A stretch of DNA of 64,000 bases, from the NCBI GenBank assembly GCA_963849005.1, contig CAWKGC010000028.1, positions 186,001 through 250,000 of the forward strand. Direction: 5' to 3'. How positions within the stretch are numbered: the first letter of the stretch is position 1; each line of letters opens with the position of its first letter. Both the position numbers and the translations under genes were made by a program. The notes under the pieces were generated by a model, which made no database searches, had not been told where the DNA came from, and was given only the letters and a program-made list of their open reading frames with translations. This DNA is from CAWKGC01 sp963849005. Its GTDB lineage: Bacteria; Pseudomonadota; Gammaproteobacteria; Burkholderiales; Usitatibacteraceae. Positions 33,572 through 42,471 of the stretch are shown one piece after another.

Positions 33572-34207
33572 ATGAAGATGCCGACCATGCATTTCGCTCG
33601 CGTTGCCGTACTCCCGCTTCTGCTCGGCGCCGGCTGCGCGAGCGTGCCGTCCAGTGCGCCCATTCCGCAGCCCGAAGCGGTCGCGCCGCAGTCCATCGCC
33701 GCGCCTGTAGCGCCGGCCACGGCTGTGTCGACGCCCGCGCCGAGCATCGCAGTTGCAGCGCCGCAAGTTGCCGGCAAAGCCACCGAGCCCGCCGCGAAGG
33801 CCCCGCCTCCGGCAGCAGTTGCCAAGGCGCCCGCCGCGCCTGGCGCACGCGCCCCGACGCTTGCGGCACCGGCTGTTGTGGCCTCGCCCGCGCCTGCGTC
33901 GCCTCCGGCACTGGACCTGAATGCGCTGAAGGAACAACTGAAGGAAACCAAGGCGATCGGCGTCTTCACCAAGATCACGCTGAAGAACCAGGTCGACGAC
34001 CTGCTGGACCAGTTCCGCGAGTACTACCAGGGCAAGGCGAAGCTCACGATCGCGGAGCTGCGCCGGTCCTACGACCTGCTGATGATGAAGGTGCTGTCGC
34101 TGCTGCAGGACGCCGACCAGAAACTCGCGTCCGCCATCGTCTCCTCGCGCGAGGCGATCTGGGGCCTGCTCGCGGATCCGAAGAAGTTCGCCACCCTCCA
34201 AAGCTGA
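33572..34207 (+). CDS. Pro/Ala-rich lipoprotein, function unknown
   Basis: 211 residues. Lipobox LLGAGC near residue 20, then about 90 residues of Ala/Pro/Val low complexity (a cell-wall-spanning linker), then a helical C-terminal domain (LNALKEQLKETKAIGVFTKI to LLADPKKFA). No family recognised. It starts 17 bases after the permease and ends 14 bases before a small exported protein. Confidence 0.65.
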   Translation: MKMPTMHFARVAVLPLLLGAGCASVPSSAPIPQPEAVAPQSIAAPVAPATAVSTPAPSIAVAAPQVAGKATEPAAKAPPPAAVAKAPAAPGARAPTLAAPAVVASPAPASPPALDLNALKEQLKETKAIGVFTKITLKNQVDDLLDQFREYYQGKAKLTIAELRRSYDLLMMKVLSLLQDADQKLASAIVSSREAIWGLLADPKKFATLQS

Positions 34208-34221
34208 ATGCAGGAGAACCC

Positions 34222-34479
34222 ATGCACAAGCTCACTTTGCTGTTGGCCCAATCGCTTCTCATGGCGGCGTTCTTCGCCGCGCCGTCGTTCGCCGACGACG
34301 ACGAAGCGCTCAAGAAGGACATGATGGCCGTCATCGCGCTCCAGGGGATGCCGTGTGGCGAGGTTCTTGCCGTGAAGGTACTGGCCGAAAACGATCACGC
34401 CGTCGCGTGCAAGGACGGGAACAAGTACCGCGTTTACCTGAATGCCGCGGGGAGGGTGGTGGTCGAGAAGCAGAAGTAG
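34222..34479 (+). CDS. small exported protein, function unknown
   Basis: 85 residues. Signal peptide ending near SFADDD, then a compact domain with CGEVLAVKVLAENDHAVACKDGNKYRVYL; its two Cys could form one disulfide. Strong AGGAG before the ATG. Probably co-transcribed with the lipoprotein gene. No known family. Confidence 0.65.
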   Translation: MHKLTLLLAQSLLMAAFFAAPSFADDDEALKKDMMAVIALQGMPCGEVLAVKVLAENDHAVACKDGNKYRVYLNAAGRVVVEKQK

Positions 34480-34506
34480 GCGTCCCGGCCCGGCCCCGGA
34501 TCCCGA

Positions 34507-35417
34507 CTACTTCCCCACCTCGGCCAGCACCTTGCCGACATCGAGCGTCCGGGCCTTGGCCTCGATCTCGCCCGAATAGCGGGACTGCAGCCCCTTCGCC
34601 TCGCCGAGCATGCTCGAGAACGCCTCCTTCAGCGCGGGCCCCGAAAGCGCGCGCCCGCCGGCGTAGTAGCGCTTCGCGATGTGGCCGAGCGCGTAGGTGC
34701 TGGCAAACGAGAATCCCGAACTTACTGCCTGGCCGCCCAGAGCCCGCCGAGGAAGCGCCCGATCAGCTTGCGGCCGATCTGCTCGACATATTGCGAGGTG
34801 AGGCCCACGCCGAGCGTGGCGATGAAGTCCTTGATGTGGCCACGGTCGAGCTCGAAGCCGTGCGACATGCCGACGCGATAGACCATCTTCATCTGCAGCG
34901 GGATGATCGCCATCGTGGCAAGCGACTCGGGAAGCAGCTCGAGCGCGCCATTGAGGATCGCGTAGTTGAGGATCATCTTGTCCAGCTCCGCCCCGGTCAT
35001 GGCGGAGGCGAACTGCGGCTCCGCCGCGGTGGGCTTGTCCAATGGCGCGGCGGCGACGGATTCCACCTTTTCCGAGAATGCAGCCGCCTGCCGTTCCTCA
35101 AGTCCCAGCTTCGTGCGCAGGCCGGCAAGGAATGCCTTTTCCGCATCGTTCTGCACACCATCCGCGTCCGCGACGCATACGGCGAGTTCGTAGGCGAGTT
35201 GGCGAACCTCCCTTGTCGCGATCTGCGCCACTGCGTCGTCGAGCGTCATGCGTCTGGTGAGCACGTCCTGATGGAGCGCTGCGAAGTCGATTTCCGCTCC
35301 AGCGAGCGTTTCCGCCATGCGTTTCACTTCTGCTCGCTCGCTATCGGACTTGGCGCCGTCTGCAAACGCCGCCAAAAGGGCAATCGCAAGGAGGGGCTTG
35401 GTTTCGGCAGGGGTCAT
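34507..35417 (-). CDS. TerB-like / DUF697-like protein (one frameshift)
   Basis: About 303 residues after one lost base near 34742. The N-terminus resembles a TerB helical domain (LLAIALLAAFADGAKSDSERAEV with later DADGVQNDAEKAFLA, both acidic turns). The C-terminal half (NYAILNGALELLPESLATMAIIPLQMKMVYRVG, then GFSFASTYALGHIAKRYYAGG) looks like the membrane-associated DUF697 group. GAGGAGC precedes the ATG at 35417. Family assignment is by pattern only; the role is unknown, perhaps envelope stress. Confidence 0.6.
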
Positions 35418-35510
35418 CTTGTGCTCCTCATCGATTTGGACGTGTCGTTGCTTTGATCGAGAAATGGCGCACAAGTTCGCGTGAATCCCGGCTGCCCGGA
35501 CCCGGCCGCA

Positions 35511-36389
35511 TCAACCGAGGATGGCCGACACCTCCGCCGGGCCGAAGCGGTATTCCTGGTTGCAGATCTCGTCGTTCACCACGATTTCGCCCTGCTCGGC
35601 AATCACAGCCTCGACTTCCTCGCGGCCGAGGCTCCGCAGCATGGCGATCACCTTTTCTTCGTTTCGCGCGCAGCCGTCTTTCACTTCTCGAGGCTCGTAG
35701 AGGCGGATATCGTCGGAAGGGAAAAGGGTGCCGAGGATGTCCTCGATATTCCTCGATGGCCCACCGCCTCCCTCGGCAGCGCTGGCAAAGGAAAACGCCC
35801 GGAAACCCGCGGCGGCCTGAAGCTGCACGCGAGCCCAGCCATCCGGGTCGTGCTCATCGGCCCTGGGCAACTTCTGCAGGATGAGAGCAGTGACGCTTGC
35901 ATGGGTCGAGTCGATCCACAGGTGCGTGGGCACCTGTTCGCTGCGGTCGAGGTATTGCTCGAAAACTTCGGCGACCGTGATGCCTTCGACGGGCACGATG
36001 CTCTGGTACATCTGGCCGCTGGTGGCGTTTTCGATGGTCAGGGCCAGCCGCGATTCGCCGATCAATTTCGGCAACGATGCGGGTCCATTGCCGGCGAAGC
36101 CGCCGTCCATGCGGATCATTCCGCGAAGAGCGAGCCCGTCCGTGCAGTCCGCCACCAGAATCCTGATCGGCCCGGGGCCGGAAACCTGCAGCAGCGCGCG
36201 GCCGGGATGCTTGAGGCCCGCGCCGACCATCACGCTCACCGCCGCGAATTCCCCCAGTAGCGTGCGCACGGCCGGCGCATAGTCACGGCGCGCGGCGATT
36301 GCCTGCCAGACGTCGGTGAGGCATACCACCTGGCCGCGAATATCGAGGTTTTCCAGCAGGAAACGGCGGGTGACCGAACCAATGTTCAT
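35511..36389 (-). CDS. hslO: Hsp33-family redox chaperone with incomplete zinc site
   Basis: 292 residues from ATG 36389 (a TTG at 36398 is possible). Hsp33 is a cytosolic holdase switched on by oxidation of a four-Cys zinc centre (CxC ... CxxC). Here the C-terminal region reads KDGCARNEEKV and NDEICNQEYRF, so the first Cys of each pair is replaced by Asp and two of the four Cys remain. The rest of the fold is clear (PGRALLQVSGPGPIRILVADC, GKHPSL-type loop changed to PKLIGESRLALTIE). No frameshift is seen in this gene. Confidence 0.85.
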   Translation of the reverse strand: MNIGSVTRRFLLENLDIRGQVVCLTDVWQAIAARRDYAPAVRTLLGEFAAVSVMVGAGLKHPGRALLQVSGPGPIRILVADCTDGLALRGMIRMDGGFAGNGPASLPKLIGESRLALTIENATSGQMYQSIVPVEGITVAEVFEQYLDRSEQVPTHLWIDSTHASVTALILQKLPRADEHDPDGWARVQLQAAAGFRAFSFASAAEGGGGPSRNIEDILGTLFPSDDIRLYEPREVKDGCARNEEKVIAMLRSLGREEVEAVIAEQGEIVVNDEICNQEYRFGPAEVSAILG

Positions 36390-36449
36390 CGCGGCCAATC
36401 AGGACGGAAGCGTGGCGGCATTTGTGAAGGTCGGCCTGCCTGTGATGCA

Positions 36450-37139
36450 CTAATCCGATTTGGAAAAAACATACATGGTTACTTCCCCGTAGAACAGCGA
36501 CTCCGTTCGCAGTGGTTCGGGCATCCAGGACTGCAGTTTCTTGCGCAGCAGCTCCTTCACCAGTGACTTGCCGGCAATCTTGTTGGTGGTGATTTCCCGC
36601 AGGCGGAGGCCGATCCTGCTCGCGGCGTGCGTTACGAACATCGCATCCACGGGCAGCATGTGCCCGGAGTCCTTTTCTCCATCCCGTCCCGGCCCGAAAT
36701 ACTTGTGATAGCCCCTGAGAAACACATATTTCCTGGATCGAAAGCTGTCTACATTCGGCGTGGTGAGAATGATCGTTGCGCCGGGTCTTGCAACGCGGGC
36801 GCATTCGCGGAGAAACTGGGTGGGGTTCTCAAGATGCTCGATGCCCTCAATCGAGATCACCAGATCAAGGCTGGCGTCCGGGAAGGGAAGCCCCTTGTTG
36901 CAGTCATGGAGAATTCTTCTTGCGGGATCAAAGACGAATTTGTCGGCAGGGGCGATATCTACCGCAGTGACCGCAACGCCCAACGCGGACAGGGCGTGTG
37001 AAAATGCCCCGGCCCCACACGGAATGTCGCATGCGGCAAGCCCTGGCTTGCCGCGTGCGATTTCGGCTGCAAGTGACAAGACTTTATCGTGCGTGCCGGA
37101 GGCCGCCGCATGCTTGGGCCAGTCAGTTCTAATGGACAT
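36450..37139 (-). CDS. class I SAM-dependent methyltransferase
   Basis: 229 residues, intact. SAM-binding motif I is DIPCGAGAFSHAL, acidic loop VDIAPADK, and motif IV region LDLVISIEGIEHLENP, typical of the UbiE/COQ5-like methyltransferase superfamily. The C-terminal part (YHKYFGPGRDGEKDSGH) is similar to methyltransferases found near surface-polysaccharide genes. Substrate not known. No close operon partner. Confidence 0.8.
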   Translation of the reverse strand: MSIRTDWPKHAAASGTHDKVLSLAAEIARGKPGLAACDIPCGAGAFSHALSALGVAVTAVDIAPADKFVFDPARRILHDCNKGLPFPDASLDLVISIEGIEHLENPTQFLRECARVARPGATIILTTPNVDSFRSRKYVFLRGYHKYFGPGRDGEKDSGHMLPVDAMFVTHAASRIGLRLREITTNKIAGKSLVKELLRKKLQSWMPEPLRTESLFYGEVTMYVFSKSD

Positions 37140-37166
37140 GTATCTATCTTGCCTGGGGGTCGATAC

Positions 37167-37188
37167 GTTGATCGATCAGGTGATCAAC
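37167..37188. repeat. short inverted repeat between diverging genes
   Basis: GTTGATC and GATCAAC, seven perfect base pairs with an eight-base spacer, in the 183-base gap between a methyltransferase and an MBL-fold gene that diverge. It could be an operator. Confidence 0.3.
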
Positions 37189-37322
37189 CGAGCAAAGCGA
37201 TGTTCATCGCGCGACCGATTATGACGGAAGCGCGGCCTGCCCGGAGTTCCTCGCCTCCTGATCTCCACATGGGCCACCGGGCCGGAGTACATTTCCGTTT
37301 CAGTTTGGCCCCGCCCGGACCC

Positions 37323-38329
37323 ATGATCCGAATTATCGCCTGTCTCGCTTTCATTGCACTCGGCGCCCATGCGCAAGCGCCGCGGGATGCAGACGGCTTC
37401 CGGAACAACTATCCGCACCCGGAAAAGCAGAGCTTCTGGGCGTGGAAGTGGGAACAGGTGAAGGAAGGCGTTCCCAAGCCGCCGCCGGGAGGCTGGAATT
37501 TGCCGGCGATGAAAGCGGATCCTGCGGCGCTGCGCGCGCCAGCCAACAATCCTTCGATGACGTGGATCGGCCACGCCTCGGTGCTGGTGCACCTGGCGGG
37601 GAAGAATGTGCTCTCGACCCGATCTTCTCGGAGCACGCCTCGCCGGTTCCGTCGCCGGGCCGCGGCGAACGTGCCGCTGCCGATCGACGTGCCGGAGCTG
37701 CCAAGCATCGACGTGGTGATGATCTCGCACAACCACTACGACCACCTCGACCTCGACTCGGTGCAGCGGCTGGCAGCGATGCCGGGCGGCGGCCCGCCGC
37801 TGTTCTCGTGCCGCTGGGGCTGAAGGCGTGGTTCAGCGAGAACGGCATCCCAGGTCGAGGAACTCGACTGGTGGCAGTCCGCACACGACGGCGCGCTGAA
37901 GTCACGCTGTGCCGCTGCAGCACTGGAGCAAGCGCACGATCACGGATGCCAAACCAGTCGCTGTGGGGCGGCTGGGTCGTCGAAGGCGAGGGGCTGCGCC
38001 TATCATTCGGGCGACACCGGCTACTCGAAGGACTTCCGGACATCGGCCGGCGGCTGGGGCCGTTCGACATGGCCTTCATCCCCATCGGGGCCTACGAGCC
38101 GCGCTGGTTCATGAAGGTGATGCACGTGGATGTGCCGGAAGCCGTGCAGATCCGCGAAGACCTGCGCGCCGCGCGCGCCATCGGCATCCACTGGGGGACG
38201 TTCGAAGCGCTGACCGACGAGCCGATGGACGAGCCGCCGCAATGGCTGGCGAAATTGCGCGCCGAGAAGGGCCTTGCGGCCGAACAGTTCGACGTGATGA
38301 AGATCGGCGAGACGCGCCCTCTTCGCTAG
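37323..38329 (+). CDS. exported MBL-fold metallohydrolase (RomA/NAPE-PLD-like), frameshifted
   Basis: About 335 residues after repair. Signal peptide, then MTWIGHASVLVHLAGKNVL, the metal site SHNHYDHLD (HxHxDH), YHSGDTGYS (Asp ligand) and a late His in GIHWGTFE. This matches the UlaG/RomA/NAPE-PLD branch of metallo-beta-lactamase folds. Clear extra Cs at 37661 and 38000; other changes near 37620, 37810, 37853, 37890-37950 and 38038. Substrate unknown; possibly a phospholipid-type diester. Confidence 0.82.
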
Positions 38330-38367
38330 CGTCCGGGCGTTCCGGCGCTGGTTCAAACTTCCGGAAT

Positions 38368-39117
38368 CTACCGCGATCGAACCAGCGGCGGCGTGCCGAA
38401 GAATTCCCGCATCATGAATTCCTCCAGCCCGGCGCTGTCCTCGACGCGCGCCGAGAGCAATACCACGCGGCCGAGGCGCTGCGACTCCCAGTTGAAGTCG
38501 CCGGTGTAATGCGCGCGGATCAGCTGGATCATTCGCCGGATCGTGGCGAGCTGGATGTCGCCCTGCGGAGGGGCTTCGACCTCGATCACCTCGCGCCATT
38601 TCTTCTTCGCCTCCGCCTTCCAGCCGTTGAAGGCAAAGGTGGAACTGCGGTGCCCCATGCTCAGGATCTGGAACACCCCGCCCGTGCCTTCGAAACCGGG
38701 AGCGATCGTCTGCAGGTTCCGGTTGAGCGCGGCAGTGGACGCCTCGGCAGGGGAGCGTTCGCGATAACGCTCGCGGGATTCGGCGTTCTCGCGCGCGATC
38801 GCCGCTTCGCGGCCTGCCGGCGTTCGCGCGCGGCGTTGACCGCCGCCATCATGTCGACCGGCGGCGTGGGCCTCGGTTCGGGCTGCGCGGCGGGCGGCGC
38901 CGGAACTGGCGGTGGCCCGGGCATCGTGACCGTGCGCTTGGTGCGCGGTTCGGGCGTGGGAACCGGCGACGGTTCGGGCGGCTTGATTGGCAGCACCTCC
39001 GCCTGGGCCTGTTTCGGCGGGGCGATGCGCACGGTGAGCGGGGTTTCCGTCGGCTGCCCGGGCAGGTTGAATCCCCGTCGGCTGCGGCATGGGGATGAAC
39101 AGCACCCCGATGTGCAC
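38368..39117 (-). CDS. TonB-like protein with Pro-rich linker (frameshifted, unclear start)
   Basis: Roughly 250-265 residues after repair. One N-terminal membrane helix (ITVAAILSILVHIGVLFIPMP), a Pro-rich periplasmic stretch, and a C-terminal alpha/beta domain, the layout of TonB or TonB-like energy transducers. The frame breaks near 39075 and 38812. The membrane helix begins upstream of the GTG at 39117 and the frame is open to about 39175 without a standard start; a GGGGTCAGAGT repeat unit lies right there and may have disturbed the 5' end. Confidence 0.55.
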   Translation of the reverse strand: MHIGVLFIPMPQPTGIQPARAADGNPAHRAHRPAETGPGGGAANQAARTVAGSHARTAHQAHGHDARATASSGAARRAARTEAHAAGRHDGGGQRRARTPAGREAAIARENAESRERYRERSPAEASTAALNRNLQTIAPGFEGTGGVFQILSMGHRSSTFAFNGWKAEAKKKWREVIEVEAPPQGDIQLATIRRMIQLIRAHYTGDFNWESQRLGRVVLLSARVEDSAGLEEFMMREFFGTPPLVRSR

Positions 39118-39183
39118 GAGGATCGACAGGATCGCCGCGACCGTGATGCCGCGCCGCAGGCGAATCCTCAGGTCGATGAAGAC

Positions 39184-39194
39184 GGGGTCAGAGT
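39184..39194. repeat. GGGGTCAGAGT repeat unit
   Basis: Same core as the palindrome at 26.4 kb, at the 5' end of the TonB-like gene. I see no clear second arm. Confidence 0.4.
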
Positions 39195-39263
39195 GTATTT
39201 TGCGAATTGCCCACGCTCACCCGGTTTTCGGCGAATTGTGCTCTTGGGCCCCGAAGCCGGGCC

Positions 39264-41094
39264 CTATTCGACAGTGACCGACTTCGCCAGGTTGCGCGGC
39301 TTGTCGACGTCGGTGCCGCGCTTCAGGGCCGTGTGGTAGGCCAGCAGCTGCACCGGGATCGCATGCACGATCGGCGACAGCAGGCCGACATGGCGCGGCG
39401 TGCGGATCACGTGCACGCCCTCGCTCTTCGCCGAAGTGGCTGTCGGCGTCGGCGAACACGAACAGCTCGCCGCCGCGCGCGCGCACTTCCTGCATGTTCG
39501 ACTTCACCTTCTCCAGCAGGGTGTCGTTCGGCGCGATCACCACCACCGGCATGTCGGCGTCCACCAGCGCCAGCGGGCCGTGCTTGAGTTCGCCGGCCGG
39601 ATAGGCCTCGGCGTGGATGTAGGAGATTTCCTTGAGCTTGAGCGCGCCTTCCAGCGCGATCGGGTAATGCAGGCCGCGGCCGAGGAACAGCGCGTGATCC
39701 TTGGGCGCGAACGGTCCGCCCAGCTGTGATCTGCGGCTCGAGGTTGAGCGCGTGCTGCACGCTGCCGGGCAGGTGGCGCAGGGGCTCGAGGCATCGTGCC
39801 TCGCGCTCGGCGTCGAGGCGGCCGCTGCGCCTTGGCAATCGCCAGCGTCAGCGTGAACAGCGCGACCAGCTGCGTGGTGAAGGCCTTGGTCGAGGCGACG
39901 CCGATCTCGGCGCCGGCGCGGGTGTAGAACACCATCGCGAGGCGCGCGGGATGGCGCTTTCCGGCACGTTGCAGATCGACAGCGTGTTGGCGTGGCCGAG
40001 CTACTTGGCGTGCTTCAGCGCTTCCATGTGTCGAGCGTTTCGCCGGACTGCGAGATGGTGACGATCAGCTGCTTCGGGTTCGCGATCGGTGTCGCGGTAG
40101 CGGTACTCGCTGGCGATCTCGACGTTGCAGGGCAGCGGCGATGCGACTCGATCCAGTAGCGCGCGATCAGGCCGGCGTAGTAGCTGGTGCCGCAGGCGAG
40201 GATCTGCACGCCGTCGACCTCGCGCAAAGGCTGCGTCGGCGCCGGCGCCGAACAGCGCGGCGCGAAGCCGTTCGCCGATCACCGCCTCGAGCGTGTCGGC
40301 GATCGCGCGCGGCTGCTCGTGGATTTCCTTCTGCATGAAGTGGCTGTACGGGCCCAGCTCGAGCGAGCGCGAGCGACACGTCGCGAACGTGCACTTCGCG
40401 CTCGACGCGTTGCCCGTCGGCGATCGAAGACTCGACGCCGTCGCGGTGCACGTCGGCGACGTCGCCTTCCTCGAGGTAGATCACGCGGCGCGTCTCGGCG
40501 ACGATCGCCGAGACATCGGAGGCGATGAAGTTCTCGCCCTCGCCCAGGCCGATCAGCAGCGGGCAGCCCATGCGCGCGCACGATCAGCGGCTCCGGCTCG
40601 ACGCTGCGCGATGACGCGCGATGGCATAGGCGCCGTGCAGCTCGCGCACGGCCGTCTGCGTGGCGTCGAGCAGGTCCTCGCTGGCGTGTAGTAGTGGTGG
40701 ACAGGTGCGCGATGACTTCGGTGTCGGTCTGCGGACTCGAACACGTAGCCCAGCGCCTTCAGGCGCGCGCGCTGCTCCTCGTGGTTCTCGATGATGCCGT
40801 TGTGCACCAGCGCGATCTCGCCGTCGGAGACGTGCGGGTGCGCGTTGGGCTCGGTCACGCCGCCGTGCGTGGCCCAGCGCGTGTGGCCGATGCCGAGGAT
40901 GCCGGCAGGCTTTCCGCCAGCGCGGCGCTTCTCCATCTCGGCGACGCGGCCGATCGCGGCGCACGCCGCTGGATGCCGCCGTCTCAGCACCGCGAAGCCG
41001 GCGGAGTCATAGCCGCGGTATTCGAGGCGCTTCAGGCCATCGACCAGCAAGGGCACGACATTGCGTTGGCGATGGCGCCGACGATTCCGCACAT
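39264..41094 (-). CDS. glmS: glutamine-fructose-6-phosphate aminotransferase (many frameshifts)
   Basis: Makes glucosamine-6-P from fructose-6-P and glutamine, first step to UDP-GlcNAc. The start is ATG-TGC-GGA-ATC-GTC-GGC at 41094; Cys2 is the glutaminase nucleophile. Family blocks follow in mixed frames: LLVDGLKRLEYRGYDSAGFAV, GIGHTRWATHGGV, ILACGTSYYAGL, VTISQSGETLDT, STKAFTTQL, LGRGLHYPIALEGALKLKE, ending DVDKPRNLAKSVTVE. Clear extra bases (C on the coding strand): 40616, 40603, 40222, 39824, 39423. A TAG at 40001-40003 interrupts the segment after KHAK. About 610 residues when repaired, the normal length. Confidence 0.92.
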
Positions 41095-41280
41095 AAGTCC
41101 GCCATTATCTCATGGCGAACTGGAAACGAACGGCGCGCGGGCGCGCGGTCCCGCCGGAACCTCGTGACAAGAGCGAGCGCTCGGCTCTGCCACCCGGCCC
41201 GGGCCGCGGCGTATGTTAATGCTCCAATGACCCCGGTGCTACACTCACTGCAACCCCAGACGAGGCAACACCCTCGCACC

Positions 41281-41930
41281 ATGTCCAACGACGCCCCGAG
41301 CACGGGCCAGCTTTCCGGCATCAGCGACGCCTTCTGCCGCGAACTCGCTTCGCTGGCCGTGTGCGCAGCTACCCCAAGAACACCGTCGTCATCACCGAGG
41401 GCGATTCCAGCGACTCGATCTTCGTGATCCTCACGGGGAAGATCAAGGTGTACGTCTCGGATGCCGAAGGGCGCGAGATGATCCTCGACACCCACACCAC
41501 AAACGAATATGTCGGAGAAATGGCGTTCGACGGCAAGCCGCGGTCGGCCTCGGTGATGACGCTTGAGCCGACCGCGTTTTCGGTCGTGTCCCGCGAAGGG
41601 CTGCTGGACGCGATCAAGAAAAGCCCGGACTTCGCCCTGCAGCTGATCGCCAAGCTGATCGACCGTGCCCGGCTCGCCACCGACAACGTCAAGCACCTTG
41701 CCTTGCTGGACGTCTATGGCCGCGTCGCCAGGCTGCTCCTCAACATGGCCGAGGAAAAGGACGGCAAGCTGGTCATCCCGGAAAAACTCACCCAGCAGGA
41801 CATCGCCGAGCGGGTCGGGGCGTCGCGCGACATGGTGAGCCGCATCGTCCGCGACCTTACCGCCGGCGGCTACATCACCGTGGACCACAAGCAGATCACC
41901 ATCAACAAGAAGCCCCCGGCGCGCTGGTAG
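41281..41930 (+). CDS. CRP/FNR-family transcriptional regulator (one frameshift)
   Basis: About 216 residues after one lost base near 41370. N-terminal cyclic-nucleotide-binding-like barrel (GDSSDSIFVILTGKIKVYV, then EYVGEMAFDGKPRSASV), a dimer helix, and a C-terminal winged helix with LTQQDIAERVGASRDMVSRIVRDL. No FNR-type Cys cluster is seen, so it is closer to CRP-like sensors. ATG 41281 is used; ATG 41227 in the same frame is possible. It diverges from glmS across a 186-base gap. Confidence 0.85.
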
Positions 41931-42045
41931 TACGCAATATTGCGCACCCGGAGCGCGCAATGCGCCCCGGCGAAACAATCCCCGCCTCCCCCAAGCTGTC
42001 TCCGTGCGGCGCATTCCTGCGCCCCGGAACCTGAGGAGGTGCGCG

Positions 42046-42471
42046 ATGTTCGAGTCCCAACGCCCCGTTCACCGGCAGATCGAGGATGTCGATCCGGGCT
42101 GGCTCAAGGCCGAAGTCACCGCAATGGCGCGCAGCGCGCTGATCGCAGTCGGGCTGTCGCTCACGATCGGGCTCTCGGCAAGCGAATACCTGAATCGCGC
42201 GAAGTCGCAGGACACCACGAAGATCGTGGTCGCGCCCGAGCAGCCGCCCGCTCGGGCGAGCTACTTCTTGCCCGGACGCGCCCAGCCGCTGCGAAAAACC
42301 TGCTTCTTCTCGGTAAGCGCAAGCCCCCCCGGCGGCACATCCTTGGTGATCGTGGCGCCGGCGGCAATCGTCGCGCCCTTGCCCACCGTCACCGGCGCGA
42401 CCAGCTGCACGTCGGAGCCGATATGCACGTCGTCCTCGATGACTGTGCGGTGCTTCGCCGCGCCGTCGTAG
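42046..42471 (+). CDS. possible small membrane protein overlapping glmU antisense
   Basis: Starts at an ATG with an excellent GAGGAGGT site six bases upstream. The first 60 residues look real (MFESQRPVHRQIEDVD, then a membrane helix ALIAVGLSLTIGLSA). From 42261 on it lies antisense to the end of glmU and may be only an open shadow frame; an unseen frameshift could also hide an earlier stop. I trust the start, not the end. Confidence 0.4.
   Translation: MFESQRPVHRQIEDVDPGWLKAEVTAMARSALIAVGLSLTIGLSASEYLNRAKSQDTTKIVVAPEQPPARASYFLPGRAQPLRKTCFFSVSASPPGGTSLVIVAPAAIVAPLPTVTGATSCTSEPICTSSSMTVRCFAAPS

Noticed and set aside
42234..42257. Terminator of glmU
   Set aside because: The 8-bp stem is good, but no T-run follows on either strand, so I do not call it a terminator.
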